Part shown: positions 27,517 through 35,765 of the stretch, piece after piece
How positions within the stretch are numbered: position 1 is the first letter of the stretch
Layout: each line of letters opens with the position of its first letter
Assembly (NCBI RefSeq): GCF_000335475.2
Contig: NZ_ANAH02000015.1
Span: 299,167-363,166 of the forward strand
DNA from: Cystobacter fuscus DSM 2262
GTDB lineage: Bacteria; Myxococcota; Myxococcia; Myxococcales; Myxococcaceae
Reading direction: 5' to 3'
DNA: 64,000 nt
Notes under the pieces: generated by a model
Told to the model about the DNA's origin: nothing
Seen by the model: only the letters and a program-made list of their open reading frames with translations
Database searches by the model: none
Program-made: the position numbers and the translations under genes

Positions 27517-29483
27517 AGAAGACGTTGCTCACCGCGCTGCTGCTGCTGAGCGTCCCGGCCCAGGCGGCCCCTCGGGCAGCCCCCCGCGTGGCCCGTGCGT
27601 CCGTTTCCGCCGAGTCCGCCACCGAGTCCATCCTTCCCCCGGCCCCGCCCTTCTCCGAGGACATCCAGCGCGCGTTGGATGAGCTGGTGCGCGCCGAGCT
27701 CGCCCGCGGCCCCCACGCGGGGCTGTCGGTGGGCGTGCTGCACGCGGGCAAGCGCTGGACGCGGGGCTATGGGTGGAGGGACCTCGCCCACCGGCTGCCC
27801 GCCACGCCCCGGACGACCTACCGGATGGCGTCCATCACCAAGTCCTTCACCGCCGTGGCCGTGCTCCAGCTCGCCCAACAGGGAAAGCTCGGGCTCGACG
27901 CGGAGATCCAATCGCTCGTGCCGGCCTTCCCCCCGAAGGAGTGGCCCGTCACCGTACGCGAGCTGCTCGGGCACCTGGGCGGCGTGCCGAACTACGACGG
28001 GCCCGAGTCCTCCAACAACGTGCGCCACCTGGACACCGCGGGCGCCCTCGCGCTCTTCGTCCAGAAGCCCCTGGTGGCCGAGCCCGGCACGAAGTTCGTC
28101 TACACCACCTGGGGCTACAACCTGCTCGGCGCCGCCGTGGAGACGGCCTCGGGCCAGGGCTATGGCGACTACCTGCGCGAGCACGTCTTCGAGCCCGCCG
28201 GCATGCGCCACGCGGCGCTGGACGACTACCGCACGCGCGACCGGCAGCACGCCGTGGGCTACCGCCTGGAGAAGCGGCAGCTCCTGCCCTCGCAGTACCT
28301 GGATGTCTCCAGCCGCTTCGCCGGCGGAGGCACGCGCGCCTCGGTGGAGGATCTGCTCGCCTTCGGGCAGGCCATGCTCCAACACAAGCTCGTCACCGCG
28401 GACACCGCGCGCCTCATGCAGACGTCCATGAGCACCCGCGAGGGCCAGCTCACCGACTATGGCATGGGCTTCGCCGCCTACCCGCTGCGCGGCCACTACA
28501 CGGTGACGCACGCCGGCGGGCAGCCCGAGACGAGCACGCTGCTGGTGCTGCTCCCCGCCGAGGACGTCGTGCTCGCGCTCGCCACCAACCTGGAGAACGA
28601 CGCGAAGCGGCTGCGGCGTGTGTCCAGCCGCATCCTCGAGACGCTGCTGGAGGACGGGCAGGTGCGCCGCGAGGCCTCGCTGGAGGATCCGGTGGACGCC
28701 GTGGTGCACGAGGGCCTCGCCCGGCTCTTCACCTATGGGCTCGCCTACCACCAGTGGGCGACACGCGGGCCCGGCGTCCTCCCCGAGCCGGGTGACTTGA
28801 GCGCGGCCTTCACCCAGGTGAGCACGTTGCTCGACCGCGCGCGCATCTCCGAGAACCCCCAGGAGGCGATGGCGCGCGTGCGCGAGGGCCATCACCCCCT
28901 CGCGGACTCACTCCTCATCCGCGTGGGCGCGCACATGGCCCGCACGCTGGAGCAGGTGGAGGGAGCCCAGGCACTGCTCGACCAGCCCCGGCGGGGCCCG
29001 CTCGCCTTCTTCAACGCCTATGTCGCCGCGTGCGAGCGGGTGAACTGCCCCGCGCCGCTGCGCTTTGGCGAGTCCCTGCGCGAGGACGCGCGGCGCTACG
29101 AGCAGGACTGGCGGCGCTCGCAAGTGTCCGAGTTGCTGCACGTCCGGCTGGACGAGGTGGCCCGCCCCGAGACGCTCTGGCCCACGCTGGAGGCGGCCAC
29201 GGCGGGCGTGTCGACCCACCCGGACTACGTGGAGGAGATGCTGCAGGTCGCCGCGCTCCAGGGCCGCCTGGGACTGCGCGAGAAGCAGCGGCGCTGGCTC
29301 GAGCGCGCCGTGGCCCTCCACCCGCGCTCGGACGAGGCCCGGCAGGCGCTCGCGAAGCTCGTGGGACAGGACAAGCCGGCCCCCCGGAGCACCCCTCCCC
29401 GCGCGCCTCCGGTCGCGGTTCCCGTGGACCCCGTGCCGGACAACGCCGGGCGCCTGCCGAAGCGCGCCGCCCAGTTGGAGTAG
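27513..29483 (+). CDS. Beta-lactamase-family serine hydrolase (class C-like) with C-terminal extension
   Basis: A 656-residue exported protein (signal peptide ends Pro-Ala-Gln-Ala near 19). The penicillin-binding/beta-lactamase domain has Ser-Ile-Thr-Lys (SxxK) near residue 109, Tyr-Thr-Thr-Trp-Gly-Tyr-Asn in the second-motif region, and Thr-His-Ala-Gly-Gly as third motif. After about residue 380 comes a helical region of about 270 residues with TPR-like pairs. Such proteins may be DD-peptidases or esterases. Coupling to the SGNH esterase suggests the two act together on cell wall or a polymer. Confidence 0.88.
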   Translation: MKKTLLTALLLLSVPAQAAPRAAPRVARASVSAESATESILPPAPPFSEDIQRALDELVRAELARGPHAGLSVGVLHAGKRWTRGYGWRDLAHRLPATPRTTYRMASITKSFTAVAVLQLAQQGKLGLDAEIQSLVPAFPPKEWPVTVRELLGHLGGVPNYDGPESSNNVRHLDTAGALALFVQKPLVAEPGTKFVYTTWGYNLLGAAVETASGQGYGDYLREHVFEPAGMRHAALDDYRTRDRQHAVGYRLEKRQLLPSQYLDVSSRFAGGGTRASVEDLLAFGQAMLQHKLVTADTARLMQTSMSTREGQLTDYGMGFAAYPLRGHYTVTHAGGQPETSTLLVLLPAEDVVLALATNLENDAKRLRRVSSRILETLLEDGQVRREASLEDPVDAVVHEGLARLFTYGLAYHQWATRGPGVLPEPGDLSAAFTQVSTLLDRARISENPQEAMARVREGHHPLADSLLIRVGAHMARTLEQVEGAQALLDQPRRGPLAFFNAYVAACERVNCPAPLRFGESLREDARRYEQDWRRSQVSELLHVRLDEVARPETLWPTLEAATAGVSTHPDYVEEMLQVAALQGRLGLREKQRRWLERAVALHPRSDEARQALAKLVGQDKPAPRSTPPRAPPVAVPVDPVPDNAGRLPKRAAQLE

Positions 29484-29567
29484 TCCGGCGAGCCGGCGAC
29501 GACAACGCGCCACGGGACTGATATCCACGAGGCTTCCCCGCGGGAACGGAAACGAGGGACTGAGCGC

Positions 29568-30917
29568 GTGACGCGGCAGATCGGCAAGTATCAGCTCATC
29601 CGCAAGCTCGCCACGGGCGGCATGGCCGAGGTGTATCTCGCCAAGGCCGCCGGGCCCATGGGCTTCGAGAAGACCCTGGTGCTCAAGCGCATCCTGCCCC
29701 AGCTCGCCGAGGAGCCTTCCTTCGTGAAGATGTTCCTCTCCGAGGCGAAGCTCGCCGCCCGGCTCACCCATTCGCACATCGCGCAGATCTTCGACTTCGG
29801 CGAGGCGGATGGCGCGTACTTCCTCGCCATGGAGTACATCGACGGGCCCAGCGTCGGCGAGCTCATCAAGAAGGCCGCGCGGCGACAGCAGGCGCTGCCG
29901 TTCACCCTGTGCGCCCGCATCATCTCCCATGCCTGCGAGGGGCTCGCCTTCGCCCACGGCTTCAAGGATCCGGAGACGCGGCGGCCCCTGCACCTCATCC
30001 ACCGGGACGTCAGCCCGGACAACCTGCTGCTGTCGCACCAGGGCGAGGTGAAGGTGGTGGACTTTGGCATCGCCAAGGCCGCCGGGCAGAACCACCAGAC
30101 GCAGGTAGGACTCATCCGGGGCAAGCTCTCGTACATGGCGCCCGAGCAACTCCGGGGAGAGACCCTGGACCGGCGCGCGGATGTGTACTCGCTCGGGGTG
30201 GTGCTCTATGAGCTGCTCACGGGACACCGGCCCCACGAGTCGAAGGCCAAGGCCGATCTCATGCGCGCCCTGCTCCAGGACGCGCCCACCCCCGCGGTGA
30301 CGTTCCGGCCCGATCTCCCCGAGCCCCTGCGGCGCATCCTCGATCAGGCGCTCGCCCGCGACCCCGGGCTGCGCTACCAGGACTGTGTCGCCTTCCAGGC
30401 GGACCTGGAGGAGTTCATCGTCGAGTCCGGCAAGCCGGTGACGGCGCAGCACCTCGCCCAGCTCATCACCCAGCTCGACGCCGAGCCCGAACTGCCGCAG
30501 TACCCCCGGCTCGACACCGCGGTCCACCACAGGCTCGCCCCCGAGACACCAGGGCTCGTGCCGCGGCCCGGCGACGCGCTCCCGGAACTCCCTCCCCTGT
30601 CCACGGGGAGCCACGAGCCCGTCCCCCGGGTCGCGCTGGGAGAGGATTCGACGGACGAGACGATGGTCGCGCCCCGGACCCAGGAGACGCGAGCTCCTGA
30701 AGAGTTCTCCGGGGAGCCCTCCGGAGAGTCCCCCGCGCGCGGCCGCCCGGTGATCCCCCCCGCGCCCTTGTCCCTGAAGGTCCGCTCCGCCGCGCGAGCC
30801 GTCGCCGAGGCCCACACTCCTCCGAGGCGGATCCGCCCGTGGATGCTGGCACTGGCGGCGGTCGCGCTGCTCGTGATCGTGGAGCTGCTCCTCTGGTGGG
30901 CGACGCTTCCGTCCTGA
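29568..30917 (+). CDS. Ser/Thr protein kinase, membrane-anchored (paralogue A)
   Basis: A 449-residue Hanks-type kinase starting at GTG 29568. It has the glycine loop [10 protein letters not shown] in [12 protein letters not shown] near 145, Asp-Phe-Gly-Ile-Ala, and Ala-Pro-Glu-Gln. A Pro-rich linker leads to one membrane helix near 425-442, with almost nothing after it, so there is no outside sensor domain. The kinase domain is very similar to the paralogue at 35766. It lies directly before the AHH toxin gene. Confidence 0.95.
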   Translation: MTRQIGKYQLIRKLATGGMAEVYLAKAAGPMGFEKTLVLKRILPQLAEEPSFVKMFLSEAKLAARLTHSHIAQIFDFGEADGAYFLAMEYIDGPSVGELIKKAARRQQALPFTLCARIISHACEGLAFAHGFKDPETRRPLHLIHRDVSPDNLLLSHQGEVKVVDFGIAKAAGQNHQTQVGLIRGKLSYMAPEQLRGETLDRRADVYSLGVVLYELLTGHRPHESKAKADLMRALLQDAPTPAVTFRPDLPEPLRRILDQALARDPGLRYQDCVAFQADLEEFIVESGKPVTAQHLAQLITQLDAEPELPQYPRLDTAVHHRLAPETPGLVPRPGDALPELPPLSTGSHEPVPRVALGEDSTDETMVAPRTQETRAPEEFSGEPSGESPARGRPVIPPAPLSLKVRSAARAVAEAHTPPRRIRPWMLALAAVALLVIVELLLWWATLPS

Positions 30918-30954
30918 CATCAGATACATGGGGACATTGCTCTCGGGGAGCGCC

Positions 30955-32247
30955 ATGAAGCTCTGCGGAATCGTCGCGCTGCTGCTGCTCGCGTCAGGAT
31001 GTGCAACGACACGAGTCGTGAACCTGGACACGGGACAGGGGACGCCGATCGTCTACCAACCTGTTGATACCGACCCGATCGAGCTTGATGAAGCAGGGTT
31101 CAAGAGAGCTGTCGCGCAGCTCGTGCTCGACATGAACCTGAACGTCATGAAGGAGGAGTCCGAACAGGACACCCGGCTCTCGCTCCTTGCTTCGGCTCGA
31201 GGGGTGGCTGACTGCGCTCAGGGGTGCACGATGGCCTGGTCGTATGCGCGGATGGGCCAGCAGCGGAGTGACCCCAGATGGAGCCTGAATCCGCTCGCGA
31301 GAGGTTTGGCGCTGGAGCCATCGGAGCCGCGCATGATGGCGCTCTCCTTCGCATTCGATACGGTATGGGAAGGCGTCGAGGACGCGATAAAGGACTTGTC
31401 GAACCCGGCCGCCCTGCGCGCAATGGTTGTATCCATGGTTGGGACCGCACTTGTGATGTTGGTTGCACCCGAACCCATCACCAAGCTCGTTGCGATTGCG
31501 TTGACGGCATCATTGATCGCGTATCTCGGCACCGGCCCCGTGTGGAACCTCGGGCAGGGATTCCTGCGACTCATGGAGGAATCAAGAAACGCCCGTACCA
31601 TTCCTGAGTTGGAGGTGGTTGGGCACCGTTTCGGGAAGGTGCTCGGGGACAACGGAGCTCGCGTCCTGGTCATCGCCGCCTTGGCCGTTCTCGGTGGCCA
31701 GAACGCGACAGCCGCGCAAGGTTCCAAGCTGCCGGGTGCTGCACAGGCCACGCTGAGGGCCCAGGTCGAAGGCGGATTCAAGCTATCCGCGGCGTGGGCA
31801 GGCGAGGTGCAATCGATCGCCCTCCCTTCGGCGGGCGTGCTGAACGTCGCGCTTGCTCCTACTGCCGTTGCAGCGGTTGCCATGGGCCCTGGAAACACCA
31901 TACAGGGAGACCCCGAAGGCGATATCCACCACATCTGCACGAACAAGAACGAAATTTCTGAAACCTCCGGTGGCCCCTGGACACCTCTCTTTCAGCAAGT
32001 ATTCGACCGGGCCAGGATGAGCCTCGACGACGTCGCGAACAAAGTGCGTATCCAAGGGCACAAGGGACCGCACCCGGCCGAATACCATAAAGAAGTGCTC
32101 AGACGTATCGATCAAGCCACGCTGGGATGCCGAGGCCCCGCGCAGTGCCGAGCCGCGTTGGTTGAAGAGTTGGTAAAGATTGCGCGAGACCTCACAACAG
32201 AGGGGACCAGGCTGCGTAAGCTCATCACGAAAAGTTTAAAGGGGTGA
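30955..32247 (+). CDS. AHH-domain nuclease toxin lipoprotein (SitA-type)
   Basis: A 430-residue lipoprotein; ATG 30955 follows GGGGAG. The signal peptide ends in Leu-Leu-Ala-Ser-Gly-Cys. A long middle section with two hydrophobic stretches (around 155-200 and 245-255) may help passage across membranes. The last ~110 residues are an AHH/HNH-like nuclease: Asp-Ile-His-His-Ile-Cys-Thr-Asn-Lys-Asn near 323-332, then Gly-His-Lys-Gly-Pro-His-Pro and a following His. SitA toxins of Myxococcus are lipoproteins passed between kin by TraAB outer-membrane exchange, killing cells without the cognate SitI. Lipobox, AHH domain and adjacent immunity gene fit. The GC here looks lower than in neighbouring genes, suggesting transfer. 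Confidence 0.85.
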   Translation: MKLCGIVALLLLASGCATTRVVNLDTGQGTPIVYQPVDTDPIELDEAGFKRAVAQLVLDMNLNVMKEESEQDTRLSLLASARGVADCAQGCTMAWSYARMGQQRSDPRWSLNPLARGLALEPSEPRMMALSFAFDTVWEGVEDAIKDLSNPAALRAMVVSMVGTALVMLVAPEPITKLVAIALTASLIAYLGTGPVWNLGQGFLRLMEESRNARTIPELEVVGHRFGKVLGDNGARVLVIAALAVLGGQNATAAQGSKLPGAAQATLRAQVEGGFKLSAAWAGEVQSIALPSAGVLNVALAPTAVAAVAMGPGNTIQGDPEGDIHHICTNKNEISETSGGPWTPLFQQVFDRARMSLDDVANKVRIQGHKGPHPAEYHKEVLRRIDQATLGCRGPAQCRAALVEELVKIARDLTTEGTRLRKLITKSLKG

Positions 32248-32251
32248 CATC

Positions 32252-32824
32252 ATGGAACGGCGCTTCTTTGATCTGAACATCGACGTCTACGTGCCAGGGC
32301 GTTGGTATCTCACGGATCCGACCCACCTCTCTGGAGACGAGATCGACGACATCTGGCGGTTTTCCAATGGCCGGCCAGTAGAGCTTCACGAGCGGCTGCG
32401 CATTCCAATCTACCATCCTGGGAAGCCGCTGGACTTCACTACCGCGGGAGCAGGGCGAACTCCGATTCTCAGCGAGAGGGCCGCATCCGTGTTCCGTGCG
32501 CTGGCACCGAGCGACACCCAGCTCTTCCCAGTCGAGGTCGAGGGAGAGACCGAGCCCTATTATCTGCTCAACGTGGCCAGGCAGATTCGTTGCATCGACG
32601 ACGCGGCTTGTGAAGAAGTCCAGTTCTACACTGCGGAGGGTGTGCAGGCGCATCGGGCCGGTGAATACCGCTCCGTTTCCGGCCTACGTATCGACAAGTC
32701 GAAGGTGGGCGAGGCTCGCGTGTTCCGTCTCTGGGGCTGGCACCCGCCGATCATCGTCGATGGAGAGGTCAAGGAAGCGCTGGAGCGAACCGGCATCGTG
32801 GGTGGGCGGTTCGACGAGGCCTGA
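32252..32824 (+). CDS. Imm11-like (DUF1629) immunity protein
   Basis: A 190-residue protein starting four bases after the toxin stop. It shows the imm11/DUF1629 pattern: Ile-Leu-Ser-Glu-Arg-Ala-Ala-Ser-Val-Phe, then Gln-Leu-Phe-Pro-Val-Glu-Val, Tyr-Tyr-Leu-Leu-Asn-Val, Cys-Ile-Asp-Asp, and near the end Ile-Ile-Val-Asp-Gly-Glu-Val-Lys-Glu-Ala. No signal peptide, so it neutralises the nuclease in the cytoplasm. Position and family make it the immunity (SitI-like) partner of the AHH toxin. Confidence 0.85.
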   Translation: MERRFFDLNIDVYVPGRWYLTDPTHLSGDEIDDIWRFSNGRPVELHERLRIPIYHPGKPLDFTTAGAGRTPILSERAASVFRALAPSDTQLFPVEVEGETEPYYLLNVARQIRCIDDAACEEVQFYTAEGVQAHRAGEYRSVSGLRIDKSKVGEARVFRLWGWHPPIIVDGEVKEALERTGIVGGRFDEA

Positions 32825-33051
32825 TGAAAAGAGATGGGGTCGCACGGCCTCGTTCACTGTGACGCGTCGTGCAAGGCGCTTTCACGAGCGGGCACCTCAC
32901 CCCGAGTGTGAGGGGGCGGCTGGCGTGCCGGCGTACGGATGACAGCAGGTCGTGTACACTCGCGCGCCGGTCCATTCGCGAACCGGGCACCGGGCCGGTC
33001 AGGTGTTCGCCGCGTGGACTGATGTGCCCTCCCCCTTCATCTGGTTGCTCC

Positions 33052-35502
33052 ATGTCCGAAACGAACCGCTTCACCCCCCGCGCCACGCGCTGGCTCTCCG
33101 TGTTGGCCCTGTTGCTCGCCACGGGCTGCGAGGATCCGCCCGAGCCCCCTCCCGAGCCCCAGCCACCAGCCCCCCGCTACCAGGCGACCATCTACCGCAC
33201 CGAGTATGGCGTGCCCCACATCCGCGCCGACAACCTGGCCGGCGTGGCCTTTGGTCAGGGCCATGCCTTCGCCCAGGACCAGGCGTGTGGCCTCGCGGAA
33301 GCCGTGCTCCGGCTGCGCGGCGAACAGGCGCGCTACCGGGGTCCGGAGTTCGTCGGCATCGACATCGCCCACCGGTTGCTGGATCCGCTGGGCCGGGCCG
33401 AGCAGCTACTGCCCCAGCAACCGCAGCCCGTGCGGGATCTGCTCGGTGGCTTCGTCGCCGGCTACAACCACTACCTGGCACGCGTGGGTCCGGCGAACGT
33501 GCCGGGCTGGTGCCACGGCGCGCCGTGGGTCGCCCCCATCACCGAGACGGAGTTGATGGCGCATCACCTGACGCTGGGGATGCTCGCCAGCAGCCTCCAG
33601 CTCCTGCCCGGCATCGCCGCCGCGCAGCCGCCCGGCACCACCACCCCGAGCCAGACCCCGCCCCCGGCCCTCAACTCCCTGGCGATCGCCAAGGGCAAGG
33701 ACTTCGGCAGCAATGGCTGGGCCCTGGGACGCGAACGCACGCGGAGCGGCCGCGGCATGCTCGTCGCCAACCCGCACTTCCCCTGGGAGGGTGAGCTGCG
33801 GCTGTGGGAGAGCCACCTGAGCGTCCCGGGCATGCTCGACGTCTACGGCGCCTCGCTGCTGGGCTTTCCGGGCATCCTCATCGGCTTCAACCCGAACGTG
33901 GCGTGGACCCACACCTTCTCCTCGGGCCAGCGCTTCAACCTCTACCTGCTGCCGCTCGTGCCCGGCAAGCCCACCCGCTACTACTACGGCAACGAGGAGC
34001 GCGAGATGGTCGCCAAGGCCATCACCGTCAAGGTGCTGCAGCCGGACGGCTCGCTCGTGGACGTGACGCGCACCGCCTACAGCAGCCACTACGGCCCCAT
34101 CCTCTCCCTCGAGGGGCTCGAGTGGAACCCGCAGTTCGCCATCTCCTACCGGGACGCCAACCGCGACAATGGCTCGATGGTGGCGCAGTACCTGGCCATG
34201 GCCCAGGCCGACTCGCTGCAAGCGCTCCAGCAGGCCCACGCCACCTATCAAAGCCTGCCCTGGGTCAACACCATCAGCGTGGATCGCCAGGGCCATACCT
34301 GGTTCACGGACTCGTCGCGCACGCCCAACCTCAGCACCAAGTCCCTCACCCGCTGGCAGGAGCAGGTGGGCGCGGGCGACACCCCGGCGGCGCTCGTCTA
34401 CCAGAGCTCCGGCGCGGTGCTGCTGGATGGCTCGGACCCCTCCAACGAGTGGCTCGTCGAGGCCGGCGCCGGCCAGCCAGGAGTCATTCCCTTCGCGCGC
34501 TCGCCCCAGTTGTCGCGCAACGACTTCGTCTTCAACTCCAATGACAGCCATTGGCTCACCCACCCGGCGGCCCCCTTGGAGGGCTTCTCCCCGCTGCAGG
34601 GCATCGAGCGCACGCCCCAGATGCCGCGCACGCGCATGAACCTCACGCTGCTCACCGAGGTGCGCGAGGGCGGCGCCTCTGGCGCGGATGGGAAGTTCAC
34701 CCAGCCGGAGCTCAAGGAGGCCATCCTCGGCAACCGGGCCTTCACCGCGGAACTGCTGCGCGAGGAGCTCGCCGCCCGCTGCCAGGCCCATCCCTCGGCC
34801 ACCGTCGAGGGCCAGACCGTGGACCTGACGCGCGCCTGCGCCACGCTCGCCGGCTGGGAAGGGCGCTTCGACCTGGGCAGCACCGGCGCGGTGCTCTGGC
34901 GCGAGTTCCTCGGCACCTTCTCCTTCTCGCAGACGTTCGACGCCGGGGCGCTGTTCGCCACGCCGTTCGATCCGGCCCACCCCCTCACCACCCCCGCGGG
35001 ACTGCGGCCCGCGCCCGCCACCGGAGAGGATCCGCTGCTCACGCGGCTGGGCCGGGCGGTGCGCATCCTGGAGCAGGCGAATCTCGCGCTCGACGTGCCA
35101 CTCGGCCAGGTGCAGAACGCCCCGCGCGGCGGCAAGCGCATCCCCCTCCATGGAGGCCGTGACATCGAGGGGACGGCGAACATCGTCGGCCGCAACGGCT
35201 CCATGCTGTCCATGGAGCCCCGCGCCCCTCAGGGCACGGTCATCAACCGCTCGACGAACCTGACCACCCAGGGCTACGTCATCAGCATGGGCACCAGCTT
35301 CCTCATGGCCCTGGAGTACACGGAGAACGGCGTGCGCGCCGAGGGCCTGCTCTCGTATGGCGAGTCCGAGGACGCCCAGTCGCCCCACTACAGCGACCAG
35401 ACGGAGCTGTTCTCCGCGAAGCAGTGGCGCCCGATGCGCACCGACTGGCAGGACATCATCGACCACGCGGGCTCGAGCGTCGAGACCATCTCCCTGCCGT
35501 AG
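33052..35502 (+). CDS. Penicillin acylase family lipoprotein
   Basis: An 816-residue N-terminal-nucleophile hydrolase. A lipobox, Leu-Leu-Ala-Thr-Gly-Cys, is near residue 25. The family pattern follows: Tyr-Gly-Val-Pro-His-Ile-Arg-Ala, then the new N-terminus after autocleavage, Gly-Ser220-Asn-Gly-Trp-Ala-Leu-Gly, with Ser220 as nucleophile, then Asn-Pro-His-Phe-Pro and Gly-Phe-Pro-Gly. Relatives cleave penicillins, acyl-homoserine lactones or other acyl amides; the Tyr/Ala-rich mid region does not settle which. In a predator an AHL acylase would quench prey signalling, but that is speculation. Confidence 0.92.
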   Translation: MSETNRFTPRATRWLSVLALLLATGCEDPPEPPPEPQPPAPRYQATIYRTEYGVPHIRADNLAGVAFGQGHAFAQDQACGLAEAVLRLRGEQARYRGPEFVGIDIAHRLLDPLGRAEQLLPQQPQPVRDLLGGFVAGYNHYLARVGPANVPGWCHGAPWVAPITETELMAHHLTLGMLASSLQLLPGIAAAQPPGTTTPSQTPPPALNSLAIAKGKDFGSNGWALGRERTRSGRGMLVANPHFPWEGELRLWESHLSVPGMLDVYGASLLGFPGILIGFNPNVAWTHTFSSGQRFNLYLLPLVPGKPTRYYYGNEEREMVAKAITVKVLQPDGSLVDVTRTAYSSHYGPILSLEGLEWNPQFAISYRDANRDNGSMVAQYLAMAQADSLQALQQAHATYQSLPWVNTISVDRQGHTWFTDSSRTPNLSTKSLTRWQEQVGAGDTPAALVYQSSGAVLLDGSDPSNEWLVEAGAGQPGVIPFARSPQLSRNDFVFNSNDSHWLTHPAAPLEGFSPLQGIERTPQMPRTRMNLTLLTEVREGGASGADGKFTQPELKEAILGNRAFTAELLREELAARCQAHPSATVEGQTVDLTRACATLAGWEGRFDLGSTGAVLWREFLGTFSFSQTFDAGALFATPFDPAHPLTTPAGLRPAPATGEDPLLTRLGRAVRILEQANLALDVPLGQVQNAPRGGKRIPLHGGRDIEGTANIVGRNGSMLSMEPRAPQGTVINRSTNLTTQGYVISMGTSFLMALEYTENGVRAEGLLSYGESEDAQSPHYSDQTELFSAKQWRPMRTDWQDIIDHAGSSVETISLP

Positions 35503-35524
35503 CAGCGACCTGGCCCTTTCCCGG

Positions 35525-35574
35525 CCGCGCCGGCCGCTGGAATGCCCCCCAATGGGGCGTCCCGGCCGGCGCGG
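35525..35574. other. Large hairpin downstream of the acylase gene
   Basis: CCGCGCCGGCCG at 35525-35536 pairs perfectly with CGGCCGGCGCGG at 35563-35574. Inside, GCCCC at 35544-35548 pairs with GGGGC at 35554-35558. It starts 23 bases after the acylase stop. No T-run follows, so it is more likely an mRNA-stabilising or attenuation structure than a simple terminator. Confidence 0.55.
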
Positions 35575-35765
35575 ACCCGTGAGGGAGCCCCGAAGGGTCC
35601 GGAAGTGGAGGAAACACGGCGCGGCAGCCCCGGTTCCGCACCAGCCGGAAAACGACAAGAGCGGCGCCTCCTGCTATTCATTCGCCCCGTCCGCACGCCG
35701 CACGGGCGACACCCCGTGATGCTCCGCGGGCCGCCAGACCGGATGTGGCGGAGGGGAGTGCGCTC

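Noticed and set aside
26658..28895. A 745-codon minus-strand frame opposite the SGNH and serine hydrolase genes
   Set aside because: It is the antisense of two recognised, coupled genes and has no ribosome site or domain.
33406..35658. A 750-codon minus-strand frame opposite the penicillin acylase gene
   Set aside because: Shadow frame; the acylase has signal peptide, catalytic Ser and full length.
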